The notes: generated by a model from the letters alone, not told the origin. 64,000 nt of DNA from Azospirillum sp. OGB3 (GCF_014192915.1 NZ_JACHYN010000011.1:62001-126000); one strand, 5' to 3'; counted from the first letter of the stretch, positions 42,125-51,585 are shown. Translations and numbers: made by a program.

Positions 42125-43216
42125 ATGACCCTCCTCCGTCTCGAACCCCGCGGCGAGGCGTCGCGCGCGATGGTCTACGCCACGCCGCTGCTGGCGGTCG
42201 CGCTCACGCTCGCCAGCGGCTTCCTGCTGTTCTGGGCCATGGGCTTCGACCCGGTGAAGGCGCTGCACGCCTTCTTCATCGCGCCGCTGATGTCGCTGCG
42301 CGGCCTCGGTGAGCTGGCGGTCAAGGCGACCCCGCTGGTGCTCTGCGCGATCGGCCTCGCCATCGGCTTCCGCGCCAACGTTTGGAACATCGGGGCCGAA
42401 GGGCAGCTCACGCTCGGCGCCATCACCGGCGGCGGTCTGGCGCTGGCCTTCTACGGCGAGGGCGGCTGGTGGCTGCTGCCGCTGATGATCGTCGCGGGCA
42501 TGGCCGGCGGCGCGCTGTGGGCGGCGATCCCCGCCTTCCTGCGGGTGCGCTTCAACGCCAGCGAAATCCTGACCAGCCTGATGCTGAACTATGTGGCGCT
42601 GCATCTGCTGAACTACCTGATGCACGGCCCCTACCGCGACCCGGACGGCTTCGCCTTCCCGGAATCCCGCCTGTTCGAGGCCGACGCGGTGCTGCCGCTG
42701 CTCGTCGCCGGGACGCGCGTCCATCTGGGATCGCTGTTCGCCCTGCTGGCTGTGGCGGCGGGCTGGTTCCTGATGGCGCGGACCTTCATCGGCTTCCAGA
42801 TCAAGGTCATCGGCCTGACCCCGACGGCGGCGGGCTACGCCGGCTTCAACCAGAAGAAGATCATCTGGCTGACGCTGCTGCTGTCCGGCGCGCTGGCCGG
42901 TCTGGCCGGTCTGGGCGAGGTCGCCGGGCCGATCGGCCAGATGAACCCGACCATCTCCCCCGGCTACGGCTACACCGCCATCATCGTCGCCTTCCTGGGG
43001 CGGCTGCACCCGGTGGGCATCCTGCTGGCCGGCTTCCTGATGGCGCTCTCCTTCATCGGCGGCGAGGCGGCGCAGATCGCGCTCGGCCTGCCCAAAGCCA
43101 TCACCGGCGTGTTCCAAGGCATGCTGCTGTTCTTCCTGCTGGCGACCGACGTGCTGATCCGCTACCGCGTGCGCTTCGGCGCAAAACGGGCCGTCGTTGG
43201 GAGGGCTGCGGCATGA
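42125..43216 (+). CDS. Nucleoside ABC importer permease 1
   Basis: The 363-residue BPD_transp_2 family permease has about ten helices with FRANVWNIGAEGQLTLGAI (conserved cytoplasmic loop) and GLGEVAGPIGQMNPTISPGYGYTAI. Family members with this layout (YufP/NupP-like) import nucleosides. Its stop overlaps the next ATG (ATGA). The ATG at 42125 is chosen just after the palindromic repeat. Confidence 0.93.
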   Translation: MTLLRLEPRGEASRAMVYATPLLAVALTLASGFLLFWAMGFDPVKALHAFFIAPLMSLRGLGELAVKATPLVLCAIGLAIGFRANVWNIGAEGQLTLGAITGGGLALAFYGEGGWWLLPLMIVAGMAGGALWAAIPAFLRVRFNASEILTSLMLNYVALHLLNYLMHGPYRDPDGFAFPESRLFEADAVLPLLVAGTRVHLGSLFALLAVAAGWFLMARTFIGFQIKVIGLTPTAAGYAGFNQKKIIWLTLLLSGALAGLAGLGEVAGPIGQMNPTISPGYGYTAIIVAFLGRLHPVGILLAGFLMALSFIGGEAAQIALGLPKAITGVFQGMLLFFLLATDVLIRYRVRFGAKRAVVGRAAA

Positions 43217-44145
43217 GCGCCGAACTGGCCCTTCTCGGCCCGATCCTCGCAGCCATGCTGGCGGCCGCCACGCCGCTGCTGTTCGCAGCCCTCGGCGAAC
43301 TGGTGGTGGAGAAGTCCGGCGTCCTGAACCTCGGCGTCGAGGGCATGATGCTGGTGGGCGCCGTCTGCGGCTTCGCCGTGGCAGTGCAGACCGGCAGTTC
43401 CACCGCCGGATTCGTCGCAGGGGCTGCGGCGGGGGCGGGCATGGCGGCGCTGTTCGGCGTGCTGACCCTGCTCCTGCTCGCCAACCAGGTGGCGACCGGC
43501 CTCGCGCTGACGCTGTTCGGCGTCGGCCTGTCGGCGCTGATCGGGCAGGGCTTCGTCGGCATCCCCATCGCCGACGTGCCGGAACTCTACATCCCCGGCC
43601 TGACCGACCTGCCGGTGATCGGCAAGGCGCTGTTCGGGCAGGACGCGCTGGTCTATCTGGCGCTGGCGGCGGTGCCGGCGGTGCACTGGTTCCTCTACGC
43701 CACGCGCAAGGGGCTGATCCTGCGCGCGGTCGGCGAGAACCACGCGGCCGCCCACGCGCTCGGCTACAAGGTCATCCGCATCCGCTTCCTCGCCGTGCTG
43801 TTCGGCGGCGCGATGAGCGGCATGGCCGGGGCCTTTCTGTCACTCGACTACACCCCGATGTGGGCGGAGGGCATTTCCTCCGGGCGCGGCTGGATCGCGC
43901 TGGCGCTGGTGGTCTTCGCCACCTGGAAGCCGGGCCGCGTGCTGCTCGGAGCCTGGCTGTTCGGCGGGGTGACCATCGCGCAGCTCCACGTCCAGGGGCT
44001 GGGAATCGACATTCCGTCACAACTCTTGTCGATGCTGCCTTATCTGGCTACCGTCATCGTCCTGGTGGTGATTTCACGGGATGTCGCCCGGATCCGGCTG
44101 AACGCGCCGGCCAGCCTCGGGAAGGTTTTCCATCCGGACGCCTGA
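43213..44145 (+). CDS. Nucleoside ABC importer permease 2
   Basis: The 310-residue permease has about nine helices, the loop EKSGVLNLGVEGMMLVGA (EAA-like), and the GMAGAFLSLDYTPMWAEGIS segment typical of YufQ/NupQ partners. It pairs with permease 1 to form the pore. It overlaps permease 1 by four bases and precedes the binding protein by 79 bases. Confidence 0.93.
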   Translation: MSAELALLGPILAAMLAAATPLLFAALGELVVEKSGVLNLGVEGMMLVGAVCGFAVAVQTGSSTAGFVAGAAAGAGMAALFGVLTLLLLANQVATGLALTLFGVGLSALIGQGFVGIPIADVPELYIPGLTDLPVIGKALFGQDALVYLALAAVPAVHWFLYATRKGLILRAVGENHAAAHALGYKVIRIRFLAVLFGGAMSGMAGAFLSLDYTPMWAEGISSGRGWIALALVVFATWKPGRVLLGAWLFGGVTIAQLHVQGLGIDIPSQLLSMLPYLATVIVLVVISRDVARIRLNAPASLGKVFHPDA

Positions 44146-44224
44146 TGGGCCGATGCCTGACAGGCTCCGGGATGTTCGCAAGTCTTACGTTCGTGCTCAA
44201 TCAATTGGATCAGGGAGCAAACAC

Positions 44225-45316
44225 GTGAACAGAAGGACCATGGGCAAGGCCCTGATGGGTCTGGCCACCGGCGCCGCCATGCTGGCGCTGGGCGTCGGCG
44301 CGGCCGGCGCGCAGGAGAAGATGAAGGTCGGCTTCGTCTACGTCGGTCCGATCAGCGACCACGGCTACAGCTACCAGCACGACCAGGGCCGCCTGGCCGT
44401 GGAGAAGGAACTGGGCGACAAGGTCACCACCACCTTCGTCGAGAACGTGCCCGAGGGCGCCGACGCCGAGCGCGTGATTGAGCAGCTGGCCTCTTCCGGC
44501 CACAAGCTGATCTTCACGACCTCCTTCGGCTTCATGAACCCGACGTTGAAGGTCGCGCAGCGCCATCCCGACGTGAAGTTCGAGCACGCCACCGGCTACA
44601 AGCGCTCGGCCAACGTCGCCACCTACTCGGCGCGCTTCTACGAGGCCCGCACGGTCATCGGCCAGATCGCCGGCAAGATGACCAAGTCGAACATCATCGG
44701 CTACATCGGCTCCTTCCCGATCCCCGAGGTGGTCAGCGGCATCAACGCCTTCACCATCGCCATGCGCGAGGTGAACCCGAAGGCCGAGGTGCGCGTCGTC
44801 TGGGTGAACAGCTGGTACGATCCCGGCAAGGAAGCCGAGGCCGCCAAGGCGCTGATCGACCAGGGCGCCGACGTGATCTCCCTGCACACCGACAGCCCGG
44901 CGGCCATCCAGGTCGCGCAGGAGCGTGGCCTGTGGGTGTTCGGCCAGTCGTCGGACATGACCCGCTTCGGCCCGAAGGCGCACCTGACCGCCATCGTGGA
45001 CGACTGGCGCGAGTATTACGTGAACCGCGTCAAGGCGGCTCTGGACGGCTCCTGGAAGTCGCAGGACACCTGGGGCGGCTTCAAGGACCACATGCTGTTC
45101 CTGGCCCCTTACAACCCGGCGCTCCCGGCGGATGTCGTCGCGGCGGCGGAGAAGACCCGCACCGACATCATGGAAGGCAAGCGCCACTCCTTCCAGGGGC
45201 CGGTGAAGGACCAGTCCGGCAAGGTCGTGATCGCCGAGGGCAAGCAGGCCACCGACGAGCAGATCCTGAAGATGGACTGGTATGTCGAGGGTGTGCAGGG
45301 CAAGGTTCCGAAGTAA
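44225..45316 (+). CDS. BMP-family nucleoside-binding periplasmic protein
   Basis: The 363-residue protein has a signal peptide (MNRRTMGKALMGLATGAAML, cleavage near AGA-Q) and a BMP/PnrA domain: MKVGFVYVGPISDHGYSYQHDQGR, FTTSFGFMNP, YYVNRVKAALDGSW. BMP proteins bind purine nucleosides or related ligands. GGGAG lies upstream of the GTG start. It closes the four-gene importer operon and is followed by a strong terminator. Confidence 0.93.
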   Translation: MNRRTMGKALMGLATGAAMLALGVGAAGAQEKMKVGFVYVGPISDHGYSYQHDQGRLAVEKELGDKVTTTFVENVPEGADAERVIEQLASSGHKLIFTTSFGFMNPTLKVAQRHPDVKFEHATGYKRSANVATYSARFYEARTVIGQIAGKMTKSNIIGYIGSFPIPEVVSGINAFTIAMREVNPKAEVRVVWVNSWYDPGKEAEAAKALIDQGADVISLHTDSPAAIQVAQERGLWVFGQSSDMTRFGPKAHLTAIVDDWREYYVNRVKAALDGSWKSQDTWGGFKDHMLFLAPYNPALPADVVAAAEKTRTDIMEGKRHSFQGPVKDQSGKVVIAEGKQATDEQILKMDWYVEGVQGKVPK

Positions 45317-45338
45317 GCCGGAGCCGGTCGCTGAGAGG

Positions 45339-45366
45339 AAAAGGGAGGCTTCGGCCTCCCTTTTTT
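45339..45366 (+). terminator. Intrinsic terminator of the nucleoside importer operon
   Basis: Stem AAAAGGGAGGC (45339-45349) and GCCTCCCTTTT (45354-45364) around a TTCG tetraloop, followed by more T residues. Confidence 0.92.
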
Positions 45367-45394
45367 GTTGGCCGCACCTCTTGGCGGCCGGTCC

Positions 45395-45805
45395 TCAGCC
45401 CGGCCGGCGGCCCAGCGCGGCCCAGCCGGCGGCGGCGAGGCGCATCACCTCCGGCCCGCTGCCGGCGGGGTTGGGCTCCATCGTCACCAGTTCCCGGTTC
45501 TCGAACCAGACCCAGCGGGGAACCTCGGCCGCGGTGGGGACCCAGCCCTCGGCCATCCGCTCCAGCACCGCCAGATCGGCGGCGGCGATGGGGAATTTGG
45601 GCTTCGGTGGGGTGCGGTTCGGCGCGGTGGGGGCGGGTGGAGCCGCCGGCGGGGCGTCCAGCCCGGCGCGGGCGTGTATCCAGGCCGTCTGGAAGGCGGT
45701 CAGAGCTTGGTTCAATTCCCCGCGCAGCGGCTCGGACGGGCAGCGCAGGTAGCGGTCGAGCAGGGCGTGAAGGGACTCGGCGGAGGGCGGCGGGGTCTCG
45801 GGCAT
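45395..45805 (-). CDS. Hypothetical protein with Pro-rich linker
   Basis: The 136-residue protein has a helical N-terminal part (SLHALLDRYLRCPSEPLRGE), a Pro/Ala linker (about 51-70) and a C-terminal part with LAVLERMAEGWVPTAAEVPR and WVWFENRELVTMEPNP. It might be a small regulator or chaperone-like protein; no family is recognised. The composition is plausible for coding, but no homology is known to me. Confidence 0.5.
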   Translation of the reverse strand: MPETPPPSAESLHALLDRYLRCPSEPLRGELNQALTAFQTAWIHARAGLDAPPAAPPAPTAPNRTPPKPKFPIAAADLAVLERMAEGWVPTAAEVPRWVWFENRELVTMEPNPAGSGPEVMRLAAAGWAALGRRPG

Positions 45806-45886
45806 GGGGCGGTTCCGTGGTCGGCGTGGTCCGGCACCGCAGCCATAAACGCAAGGGGCAGGAGAAGACAAGGGGCAGGAAAAGAA

Positions 45887-45920
45887 AGGCTCCGCCGCTT
45901 CAGGGAGCGCGGCGGAGCCT
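45887..45920. other. Perfect hairpin in the 45806-46084 gap
   Basis: AGGCTCCGCCGC (45887-45898) pairs with 45909-45920 around a ten-base loop. It follows two partial repeats of AGGGGCAGGA. The remaining 279-base divergent gap shows no further recognisable element. Confidence 0.6.
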
Positions 45921-46084
45921 GTCGAGGAGGCACAATCCCCTGTGCTGCCTTGATCCAAACACGCCCGCCGGGCCGCCGGTTCCACCTTCCCTTCCGGGGT
46001 GACCCGCAAGGCTGCGGTCCGAAAGCCGGGACTATGCGTTGACAGCCGCAGGACAGACACCGGCGTCGGGAAGGGAAGCGCATC

Positions 46085-46564
46085 GTGGGGAACGGATTTC
46101 AGAAGGCATCGCGGGTCATGTATTTTCTGGCGACCGGCGTGTTGATGCTGTTCGCCCTGGTGTTCATCGGCGTCGCCGCTTACTCGGTCTTTCACAGCCT
46201 TCTGCTCCTCGACATCGAGGCGACGACGCACGGGCTGCTGGACGGTGTCGGCATGATCGTTCTGGCCATCGCCGTCTTCGAAATCGCCAAGTATCTCTAC
46301 GAGGAGGAGCTGGAGCACGACCGCGAGTTGCGGCACGCCGACGAGGCGCGGCGCACCCTGACCAAGTTCCTGACCACCATCATCATCGCCGCCAGCCTGG
46401 AAGGGCTGGTGCTGGTGTTCGAGGCGCGGACCTCGCAGATGAGCGACATGGTCTATCCGGCCATCCTCCTGATGGTCATCGTCTTCATGGTGCTTGGGCT
46501 CGGACTCTACCAGCTGATCAGCCGTCGGGCGGAGACCATCGACCCGAAGGAGGGGGATTCCTGA
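46085..46564 (+). CDS. Four-helix membrane protein, unknown family
   Basis: The 159-residue protein has four hydrophobic helices (about 12-35, 49-68, 94-110 and 122-142), with a charged cytoplasmic loop KYLYEEELEHDRELRHADEARRT between helices 2 and 3. The GTG start has GGGAAGGGAAG upstream. The topology recalls small PsiE-like membrane proteins, but the resemblance is weak. Next downstream is an unrelated soluble gene, after a GCTGGGAGG/CCTCCCAGC hairpin (46587-46615). Confidence 0.6.
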   Translation: MGNGFQKASRVMYFLATGVLMLFALVFIGVAAYSVFHSLLLLDIEATTHGLLDGVGMIVLAIAVFEIAKYLYEEELEHDRELRHADEARRTLTKFLTTIIIAASLEGLVLVFEARTSQMSDMVYPAILLMVIVFMVLGLGLYQLISRRAETIDPKEGDS

Positions 46565-46631
46565 CCGCCCTCCGCGTTCCAACATTGCTGGGAGGAGTTG
46601 TTGATCCCTCCCAGCCAGAGCGGAGCGCCCC

Positions 46632-47225
46632 ATGTTCGACCCCGCCCAGATCGGCCGCATCTCTCCCGTGGAGCAGGCCGACGCCTTGCGCACCTTGATC
46701 GCCGTCTTCGCCACCGCGGTGGTGCGGCCCGGCGAGACGGCGCCGCGCAACGCCGTCAGCGCCGAGATCGTCGACATTCTCGACGAGGTGCCGGCGGAGC
46801 GGGTCGAGGCGGTGGCCCAACTCTTCACCATGATGGCGCTGCGCCTGCGGCGGAAGGGACGGCCGCGCCGCACCGCCTTCCGCCTGACCTTGGAGACGGC
46901 GCTGCTCGCCCGCTCCTACGTCGGGGAGCCGGCGCCGCGCAACGAGACCAGCTACCTGTCGTCCGACCGGCCCGGCCTGGGGACGATCGACCATGCCTGC
47001 AACGAGATGCTGGAGCGCATGGCCGGGGTGCCGGATGATGAGCAGCGGGCGTGGCTGACCGCGCAGGTGATCGCCACCGGCCTGATCGACGCCGACCGCC
47101 GCCACCGGCTGGGCGGTCCCGACCGCGACCTCGGCGACATGGCGGTGGCGGAGTTCCTGCTGCGCACGGCGGCGCAGTACCTCGCCGCCACCGCTGCCCG
47201 CACCCCGCCCGAAGGCAAGGGCTGA
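46632..47225 (+). CDS. Hypothetical soluble protein
   Basis: The 197-residue protein is largely helical, with RISPVEQADALRTLIAVFAT, EIVDILDEVPAERVEAVAQL and a C-terminal helix QYLAATAARTPP. I recognise no catalytic motif, membrane helix or signal peptide. It is convergent with the Nudix-like gene (16-base gap) and follows the four-helix protein. A regulatory or stress role is only a guess. Confidence 0.55.
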   Translation: MFDPAQIGRISPVEQADALRTLIAVFATAVVRPGETAPRNAVSAEIVDILDEVPAERVEAVAQLFTMMALRLRRKGRPRRTAFRLTLETALLARSYVGEPAPRNETSYLSSDRPGLGTIDHACNEMLERMAGVPDDEQRAWLTAQVIATGLIDADRRHRLGGPDRDLGDMAVAEFLLRTAAQYLAATAARTPPEGKG

Positions 47226-47241
47226 GGCCGCCGCGACGGAC

Positions 47242-47793
47242 TTACTGCAGGGCGATGATGGCGGCCATGGTCGCGTAGCGCTCGATCGACTGGGAGGATG
47301 GCAAACGCATCGCCTGCCGGGTGATGGCGAGCTGATTCTCATGGGAAACGGGCTGCCGCACCCCCAGATGGGCGACAACCTTGGCAAGCGGTACGACGTG
47401 GGCTGAGGACAGTTCCCAATTCACGATGGCGCCGCCCGCCGGGCGCCCGGGCGTGACGGCGGATGGCGCGACCCGCAGGGTGATCGAGGAGGCCAGCGAC
47501 TCCAGCCCGGTCACCGGAACGAAATACAGCGTGAAACTCCGCGATGTCGGGCGCCAGGGCTCCGCCGAGCGGCAATCGGGGAAGGCGAGTCCGGTCTGCT
47601 CGTGGAACAGGCGTTGAAGTGCTGCGAGCGGGCTGGTGACGCTCTCGTAGCCGCCGCCGGGAACCGCCCATTGGCCCGCCGCGTCGACGACCCGCGGCTC
47701 CGCCGGACCGCGGCCCCACCAGGTGCTGACCTCGCGCCGCCGGACGATCAGGACCTTCGTCCCCTCCAGAAACGCCACATGGACATGGCGCAT
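47242..47793 (-). CDS. Nudix-fold protein with a degenerate Nudix box
   Basis: The 183-residue protein begins MRHVHVAFLEGTKVLIVRRR and contains QWAVPGGGYESVTSPLAALQ and RLFHEQTGLAFPD, the Nudix fold landmarks. The consensus REUxEExGU box reads RLFHEQTGL, and the upstream Glu is missing, so hydrolase activity may be lost or altered. It may bind a nucleotide rather than cleave it. Stands alone between an unknown gene and a diguanylate cyclase. Confidence 0.65.
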   Translation of the reverse strand: MRHVHVAFLEGTKVLIVRRREVSTWWGRGPAEPRVVDAAGQWAVPGGGYESVTSPLAALQRLFHEQTGLAFPDCRSAEPWRPTSRSFTLYFVPVTGLESLASSITLRVAPSAVTPGRPAGGAIVNWELSSAHVVPLAKVVAHLGVRQPVSHENQLAITRQAMRLPSSQSIERYATMAAIIALQ

Positions 47794-47861
47794 CGCCTTT
47801 TCCCCCGCATCCCGTTGGCTCCGCTGCCGGAGACGGGTGGGAAGGGCAGGGCGTGAACGGT

Positions 47862-48746
47862 TTAAGGGGAGGGGACCACGCGGTTCCGCCCTGCGGCCTT
47901 GGCCCGATACAGCGCGGCGTCGGCCACCCGGAGCGCGTCATCGATGCCGCCGGGCGCGTCCGGCGCGACGGGCGCGACGCCGAAGCTGGCGGTCATGCGG
48001 AAGGGATCGCCGTTCAGCCCCATTTCCTGTGCCGCGACGCGCCGGCGCAAGCGCTCCGCCACGACCGACGCATCTGCCAGAGCGGTGTTGGGGAGCAGGA
48101 CCACGAACTCCTCGCCGCCGTAGCGCCCGATCAGGTCGCCGGGACGCAGGGCGTCGCCCAACGTCTGGACGAAGCGCTGCAACGCCTCGTCCCCGGCGGC
48201 GTGGCCGCGGCTGTCGTTGATGCGCTTGAAATGGTCGATGTCGGCGATCAGCAGGGACAGAGGCTGCCGCGACCGCTGCGCCCGCCGGATCTCCTCGTCC
48301 GCACGGTCCAAAAGGGCGCGCCGGTTGGCGACGCCGGTCAGCGGGTCGGTCTGCGCCTGCGCGACCAGCAGCCGGTGCATTTCGGTGATTCGGCCGCCCG
48401 CCTTCAACCGCGCCTTCAGGTGGGCGCGGTTGACCGGCTTGTGGATGAAGTCGTCCGCCCCGGCGTCCAGCGCCTTCATCTCATAGAAGGGTTCGTCGTG
48501 GGACGTCATCAGGATCAGGTAGCTGTAGGCGGTCCGTGGGTCGGCCTTCAGATGCCAGCACACCTCCAGCCCCGACAGCCACGGCATCTCCCAATCGATG
48601 ATGGCGATGTCGAAGGGTTCGGCCTGGGCGCGCTCCAGCGCTTCCCGGCCATCCCTGGCCAGGATCACCTCATGCCCGTAAGACGCCACCTGCTCCGAAA
48701 GCATGGTGCGCATCAGGACCGTATCGTCGGCAATGAGCACGCGCAT
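47862..48746 (-). CDS. Response regulator diguanylate cyclase (receiver-GGDEF)
   Basis: The 294-residue protein has a receiver (about 1-120; LIADD acidic pair, phospho-Asp in IIDWEMPW, HKPVNRAHL lysine) and a GGDEF domain with RYGGEEFVVLL as active site and an intact I-site RPGD five residues upstream, so it should make c-di-GMP and be product-inhibited. Starts at 48764 or 48746 are possible; 48746 gives the usual MRVLIADD. No sensor kinase adjoins it. It resembles PleD/WspR-type output but has one receiver only. Confidence 0.9.
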   Translation of the reverse strand: MRVLIADDTVLMRTMLSEQVASYGHEVILARDGREALERAQAEPFDIAIIDWEMPWLSGLEVCWHLKADPRTAYSYLILMTSHDEPFYEMKALDAGADDFIHKPVNRAHLKARLKAGGRITEMHRLLVAQAQTDPLTGVANRRALLDRADEEIRRAQRSRQPLSLLIADIDHFKRINDSRGHAAGDEALQRFVQTLGDALRPGDLIGRYGGEEFVVLLPNTALADASVVAERLRRRVAAQEMGLNGDPFRMTASFGVAPVAPDAPGGIDDALRVADAALYRAKAAGRNRVVPSP

Positions 48747-48949
48747 GGCGGGAAACTGCCTCATACCTTCGTCTGCGGTCAATGAGCGGTGGACGTCCGA
48801 GCGTTATTTGTGGGCGTCCGTTCCTGCCGTCCTATCGCCTTCACGGTAACGTTGCGCCTAAGGTCGTGGTCGCCCCGCCGCGGCCCTTGCGGCATAGTAC
48901 CGGCCTTACGGGGCGCCCATGTCCGGGCGCGCAACGCAGAGGGGACAGC

Positions 48950-49843
48950 ATGGCCCGCTATACGGGCGTCTACGGATTTCCGGAATCGGCGGACGGCGCG
49001 CGGCGTCTGGCCGAGGCCCTGAACGTTCCCTGCCACATCGCCGAACTGCACCGCTTTCCGGATGGCGAAAGCCTCGTCCGCCTGCCCGAACCCGTGGAGC
49101 GCGCGGTGGTCTACCGCTCGCTCGACCGCCCGAACGACAAGCTGGTGGAATTGGCGCTGGCCGCCTCCGTCCTGCGCCGGCAGGGTGCCACGGAGCTGTG
49201 CCTCGTCGCTCCCTACATGGCCTACATGCGCCAGGACGCGGTGTTCCGCCCGGGCGAGCCGGTAAGCCAGACGGTGGTGGGGGATTGGCTGGGCCGGTTG
49301 TTCGACCGCTTCGTCTGCGTGGAGCCGCACCTGCACCGCACCCACACGCTGGACGAGGTGTTCGTCGGGCGTCCCTCGGTCTGCCTCAGCGGCGCCGGGG
49401 CCATCGCCGAGCGGCTGCGCCGTGATGGGGTCGCGCCCGGCACCGTGGTCGTCGGCCCGGACGAGGAGGCCGCCCCGCTGGTCGAGGCGGTGGCCGGGCC
49501 GCTCGGCCTCACCGCCCTGGTCGGGCGGAAGGAGCGGCGCGGCGACCGCGACGTGACGGTGACTTTGCCCGCCGATGCGCCGCTGGCCGAACGGCCCGTG
49601 GTGATCGTCGACGACGTCATCAGCTCCGGCGAGACCATCTTCTCCTGCGCGCGGGCCGCGCGGTCCGCGGGCGCGGCGTCGGTCCGGGTGTTCGGGGTGC
49701 ATGCCCTGTTCGACGCGGCGGTGGCCGCCCGTTTCCAATCCGAAGGGCTGGGAACGCCGTTGTCCTGCGACGGGGTTCCGCACCCCAGCAACGCCCTGCC
49801 GCTCGCCCGGCTGATCGCCGACGCTTTGGTGGCGCCCCGTTGA
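48950..49843 (+). CDS. PRPP synthetase paralogue (ribose-phosphate diphosphokinase family)
   Basis: The 297-residue protein has the Prs N-terminal part (HIAELHRFPDGES), APYMAYMRQDAVFRPGEPVS (catalytic flexible segment), and the PRPP loop VIVDDVISSGETI near residue 217. It is shorter than canonical PrsA (about 310-320) and is diverged at several family positions, so it may be an accessory paralogue rather than the essential enzyme. GAGGGGA supports the ATG at 48950. A beta-CASP nuclease follows by 62 bases. Confidence 0.8.
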   Translation: MARYTGVYGFPESADGARRLAEALNVPCHIAELHRFPDGESLVRLPEPVERAVVYRSLDRPNDKLVELALAASVLRRQGATELCLVAPYMAYMRQDAVFRPGEPVSQTVVGDWLGRLFDRFVCVEPHLHRTHTLDEVFVGRPSVCLSGAGAIAERLRRDGVAPGTVVVGPDEEAAPLVEAVAGPLGLTALVGRKERRGDRDVTVTLPADAPLAERPVVIVDDVISSGETIFSCARAARSAGAASVRVFGVHALFDAAVAARFQSEGLGTPLSCDGVPHPSNALPLARLIADALVAPR

Positions 49844-49905
49844 CGGGCCGGTAACCCTTCGTCAGGCAGGATAGGGGACAGGGCACAACAAGGCGGGGTT
49901 TCGCC

Positions 49906-51513
49906 ATGACACTGTCCCTCACCTTCCACGGCGCCGTCGGCACGGTCACCGGCTCCTGCTTCCGCATCCGGACCGGCGACGGCGACCTGCTGATCGACTG
50001 CGGCCTGTTCCAGGGCACCAAGACGGTCAAGGAGCTGAACTACCGGCCCTTTCCCTTCAAGCCGTCCGCCGTGAAGGCGGTGCTGCTGACACACGCGCAC
50101 ATCGACCATTCCGGCCTGCTGCCGAAGCTGGTCCGCCAGGGCTTCAAGGGGCGGGTGCACGCCACCGCCGGCACCGCCGACCTGCTGGCCTACATGCTGC
50201 CCGACAGCGGCTACATCCAGGAGACGGAGGTCGAGCGGCTGAACCGCCGCAACCGCCAGCGCGGGCGCCCGGCGGTGGAGCCGATCTACACCCAGGCCGA
50301 CGCCCAGGCGGCCATCCGCCACCTGCACGCGGTCGATTACGGGGAATGGGTGACGGTGCTGCGCGGGATCCGCGCCCGCTTCTGGCCGGCCGGGCACATC
50401 CTGGGTTCGGCCTCGGTCGAGCTGGAGGTGACGCGCGGTGGGACGGCCGAGACGATCCTGTTCTCCGGCGACCTCGGCCCCGGCGGCAAGTCCTTCCACG
50501 CCGACGCGGAGGGACCGCCGCGGCCCGACTGGATGGTGCTGGAGACCACCTACGGCAACCGCGAGCGGGTCGAGGTCGGCGAGGCCGAGCGGCAGGCCCT
50601 GCTGCGCGACGAGGTGCGGGGGGCGCTCGCCGCGGGCGGCCCGCTGCTGATCCCGGCCTTCGCGGTGGAGCGCACGCAGGAGCTTCTCTACGACCTGCAC
50701 CGGCTGTTCGACGGCGGCGAGATCCCGCTGGTCGACGTGTTTCTCGACTCGCCGCTGGCCGACTCCCTCACCGGGGTGTTCCGCCGCCATCTGGCCGATC
50801 TCGGCACCGGCGACGATCCCTTCGCCCGGCCCAACCTGCACCGCGTGCGCTCCGTGGCGGAAAGCCAGAGGCTCAACGCGATCAAGGGCGGCGCCATCAT
50901 CATGGCGGCCAGCGGCATGTGCGACGCCGGGCGCATCCGCCACCACCTGAAGAACCATCTGTGGAGCCCGGAGGCCACCGTCCTGCTGGTCGGCTACCAG
51001 GCGCCGGGCACGCTGGGCCACCTGTTGCAGCAGGGGGCGGCCAGCGTCCGCATCCATGGCGAGGAGATCGCGGTGCGTGCCCGCATCCGCTCGCTGGACG
51101 TCTATTCCGGCCACGCCGACCGCAGCGGCCTGCTGTCCTGGGTGACGGCGCGGCAGGGGGTGGGGCGCGGCCTGTTCCTGGTCCATGGCGAGGAGGACGC
51201 CTGTGCCGGCCTGCGCGACGCCCTGGTCCGCCGCGGCTGGGACCCGGCGCTGATCCGCCTGCCCGAGCTGGACGAGGTGGCCGACCTGACCGCCCCCGCC
51301 CCCGCGCGGGCGCCGGCCACCGCCGAGGGCGGCCCGCCGCGGCTGGAGCCGCAGGCCGTGTCCGCCGGGCGGGACTGGCACAACCGCTACGCCGCCTTCC
51401 TGCTGGACCTGCACCGGGCGCTGGACGCCGCCCCCGACGACGCGGCGCGCGACGCGCTGCTCCGCGGGGTGGGCGACCGCCTGCCGCAGGCGACGGGGCG
51501 GACGGCGGAGTGA
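49906..51513 (+). CDS. Metallo-beta-lactamase/beta-CASP RNase (CPSF-like exonuclease)
   Basis: The 535-residue protein has all beta-CASP landmarks: LTHAHIDHSG (metal ligands, about residue 61), GHILGSASVEL, LFSGDLG, VLETTYG, IPAFAVERTQELL, FLDSPLA and VYSGHADRSG. This class cleaves RNA (RNase J/CPSF-73-like, processive or endo). The C-terminal extension after about 455 is Pro/Ala-rich and then helical. It lies 62 bases after the PRPP synthetase paralogue in the same direction; the pairing hints at nucleotide salvage tied to RNA turnover, as inference. Confidence 0.9.
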   Translation: MTLSLTFHGAVGTVTGSCFRIRTGDGDLLIDCGLFQGTKTVKELNYRPFPFKPSAVKAVLLTHAHIDHSGLLPKLVRQGFKGRVHATAGTADLLAYMLPDSGYIQETEVERLNRRNRQRGRPAVEPIYTQADAQAAIRHLHAVDYGEWVTVLRGIRARFWPAGHILGSASVELEVTRGGTAETILFSGDLGPGGKSFHADAEGPPRPDWMVLETTYGNRERVEVGEAERQALLRDEVRGALAAGGPLLIPAFAVERTQELLYDLHRLFDGGEIPLVDVFLDSPLADSLTGVFRRHLADLGTGDDPFARPNLHRVRSVAESQRLNAIKGGAIIMAASGMCDAGRIRHHLKNHLWSPEATVLLVGYQAPGTLGHLLQQGAASVRIHGEEIAVRARIRSLDVYSGHADRSGLLSWVTARQGVGRGLFLVHGEEDACAGLRDALVRRGWDPALIRLPELDEVADLTAPAPARAPATAEGGPPRLEPQAVSAGRDWHNRYAAFLLDLHRALDAAPDDAARDALLRGVGDRLPQATGRTAE

Positions 51514-51585
51514 ACGCCCTGCCATCGGCCGGTCCCTGCATGCTATAGATCCGTGACAGCCGCGAAGCAAAAGGATGACGGGGCG

